Assembly (NCBI GenBank): GCA_009837205.1
Contig: VXTZ01000029.1
Span: 1-35,274 of the forward strand
DNA length: 35,274 nt
Direction of reading: 5' to 3'
Origin: Candidatus Dadabacteria bacterium
GTDB lineage: Bacteria > Desulfobacterota_D > UBA1144 > Nemesobacterales > Nemesobacteraceae
Shown here: piece by piece, positions 34,396 through 35,274 of the stretch
Numbering within the stretch: position 1 is the first letter of the stretch
How the letters are laid out: each line of letters opens with the position of its first letter
The notes under the pieces: model-generated
Database searches by the model: none
The model's input: only the letters and a program-made list of their open reading frames with translations
Told to the model about the DNA's origin: nothing
Program-made: the position numbers and the translations under genes

Positions 34396-35274
34396 ATCCC
34401 GCATATTATGCTTACCCGCGAATTCCTGAATATACCGATCAAGGTGCTTAGGGCTGATCTTGTGGAAAGTCCCTTTGTGCGCCCTTTTCAGTCCGGCCCA
34501 GAAAGATTCGATACCGTTGGTATGAGCCATACCCTTGACGAACTCCCCGACACTATGGTTTACGGATTTATGATTGGGAAGCCCACTGTAACTCTTATGG
34601 TTGTCGGTATAGACCTTAGCGTCAGGGGAAGTGTTGTTTCGTATAAAATCCTGTACTGTTTCCTTTTCCCTGTTGGGAACTCGCTTGGCAACAACTCTAT
34701 TGGATTTCCTGTCCTTTATTCCAATTACTACGGTTTTGCCGGAAGGGCCTTGCACATGGCTTCTCTTATTGTCATGCTTGTTTCTATCCTTACCGCCCAT
34801 AAAGGTTTCGTCAGCTTCAACAGGGCCTTGAAAATTGTTGTTTCCTTCGGTTTGCCATGCTTCCCGTATCCGGTGAAGCATGAACCACGCCGTGGGTTGG
34901 GATACCCCTATATCTCTGTGAAGTTTCATGCTGGACACGCTTTTAAGGCTTGTAAGGCAAAGGTAGATAGCCAACGCCCACTTTTGAAGGGGGACGTTAG
35001 AACGGGCAATAGCGGTTCCGGTACGGACGCTGAAATAACTCCGGCAATCCTTGCACCAGTAGGGCATGGGTTTGGCGTTAGGAACTTTCCTTGTTTCCAC
35101 GCTTCCGCACTTGGGGCAAAAACGGGAATCGCCCCAGATAATGGATTCGAACCAGCGAGTGGCCGTTTCTTCGTCAGGAAACATTTTCATAAGTTCAAGA
35201 AGATCTATTCCCTCCCTGTAAGCCTTACCGGGAGCTTTAAATGTTTTCTTTTTCATCATGGTAATAATATACAT
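34285..35274 (-). CDS. IS1595-type transposase
   Basis: A DDE transposase reading from the window edge. Near the start, FPDEETATRWFE is followed by a zinc ribbon (CPKCGS...CKDC). The catalytic segments are VEADETFMGG (first Asp), VYTDNHKSY (second Asp) and HTNGIESFWAGLKR (third acidic or Asn region). This order and the C-terminal LLYRDLVRDNGL segment match the IS1595 family (ISXO2-like). ATG codons at 35274, 35259 and 35256 are possible starts. The gene is at the window edge, so it could begin further upstream. Confidence 0.88.
   Translation of the reverse strand: MYIITMMKKKTFKAPGKAYREGIDLLELMKMFPDEETATRWFESIIWGDSRFCPKCGSVETRKVPNAKPMPYWCKDCRSYFSVRTGTAIARSNVPLQKWALAIYLCLTSLKSVSSMKLHRDIGVSQPTAWFMLHRIREAWQTEGNNNFQGPVEADETFMGGKDRNKHDNKRSHVQGPSGKTVVIGIKDRKSNRVVAKRVPNREKETVQDFIRNNTSPDAKVYTDNHKSYSGLPNHKSVNHSVGEFVKGMAHTNGIESFWAGLKRAHKGTFHKISPKHLDRYIQEFAGKHNMRDSGTLLQMRFTVAGLMGRNLLYRDLVRDNGLSSLARA
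34285..35274 (-). mobile_element. IS1595-family insertion element (partial in window)
   Basis: The transposase ORF marks an insertion sequence whose far end lies outside the window. I could not identify terminal inverted repeats or a target-site duplication; the inner end probably lies between about 34213 and 34285. The element adjoins the methyltransferase cassette. Confidence 0.7.

Overview
The window looks like a chromosomal segment from a Gram-negative bacterium. Evidence includes an outer-membrane beta-barrel protein with a signal peptide, two lipoproteins with lipoboxes, an NtrB/NtrC pair with a sigma-54 activator, MltG, and bacterial-type tRNA-Ala and tRNA-Gly genes with encoded CCA. 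The mix of genes (NtrBC beside homoserine dehydrogenase, coaX, a MoxR/VWA pair, Dabb proteins, a PQQ-type sugar dehydrogenase) suggests a deltaproteobacteria-grade or candidate-phylum lineage. The sequence alone does not name it.

Layout. Positions 1-4600 hold rnc (plus), which converges on a minus-strand hom-ntrB-ntrC operon. Two near-identical tRNA-Ala genes with different anticodons follow, each with its own promoter. Positions 4936-8307 are a compact minus-strand operon (rsmD, coaD, a class I aminotransferase, and a periplasmic-binding-protein homologue without signal peptide). The divergent plus-strand cluster gyrA-thioesterase-GST-sirtuin runs to 12737, then a minus-strand tRNA-Gly and a plus-strand proB-mltG pair. 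Positions 15090-18248 (minus) carry a VWA protein, a MoxR ATPase and an outer-membrane barrel. Positions 18508-22674 (plus) carry a small membrane protein, a basic-tailed protein, guaB and guaA. Positions 22678-24965 (minus) carry a DUF4177-like protein, a 54-residue protein, a sugar-nucleotide epimerase and an orphan lipoprotein. Then come coaX with an overlapping phosphoesterase-like gene, a 908-residue cNMP/PlsC/SGNH fusion protein, a tandem-duplicated Dabb segment, tsaD, and a PQQ-type dehydrogenase lipoprotein.

The right end (from about 32462) is an accessory island. It is visibly richer in A+T, with its own strong promoter driving a DNA methyltransferase-HNH fusion gene and two small ORFs, and it ends in an IS1595-type transposase that reaches the window edge.

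Most genes are housekeeping: nucleotide synthesis (guaB, guaA), cofactors (coaD, coaX), amino acids (hom, proB, aminotransferase), RNA modification and processing (rsmD, tsaD, rnc), topology (gyrA) and cell wall (mltG). The most unusual points are these. An A10 run at the end of moxR is placed so that a one-base slip fuses MoxR in frame to the VWA protein. A duplication carried a Dabb gene together with the tail of tsaD, leaving a tsaD fragment. A binding-protein gene lies in frame after its neighbour's UGA stop with no ribosome binding site. A three-domain lipid-related fusion protein and a methyltransferase-nuclease fusion cassette are also present.
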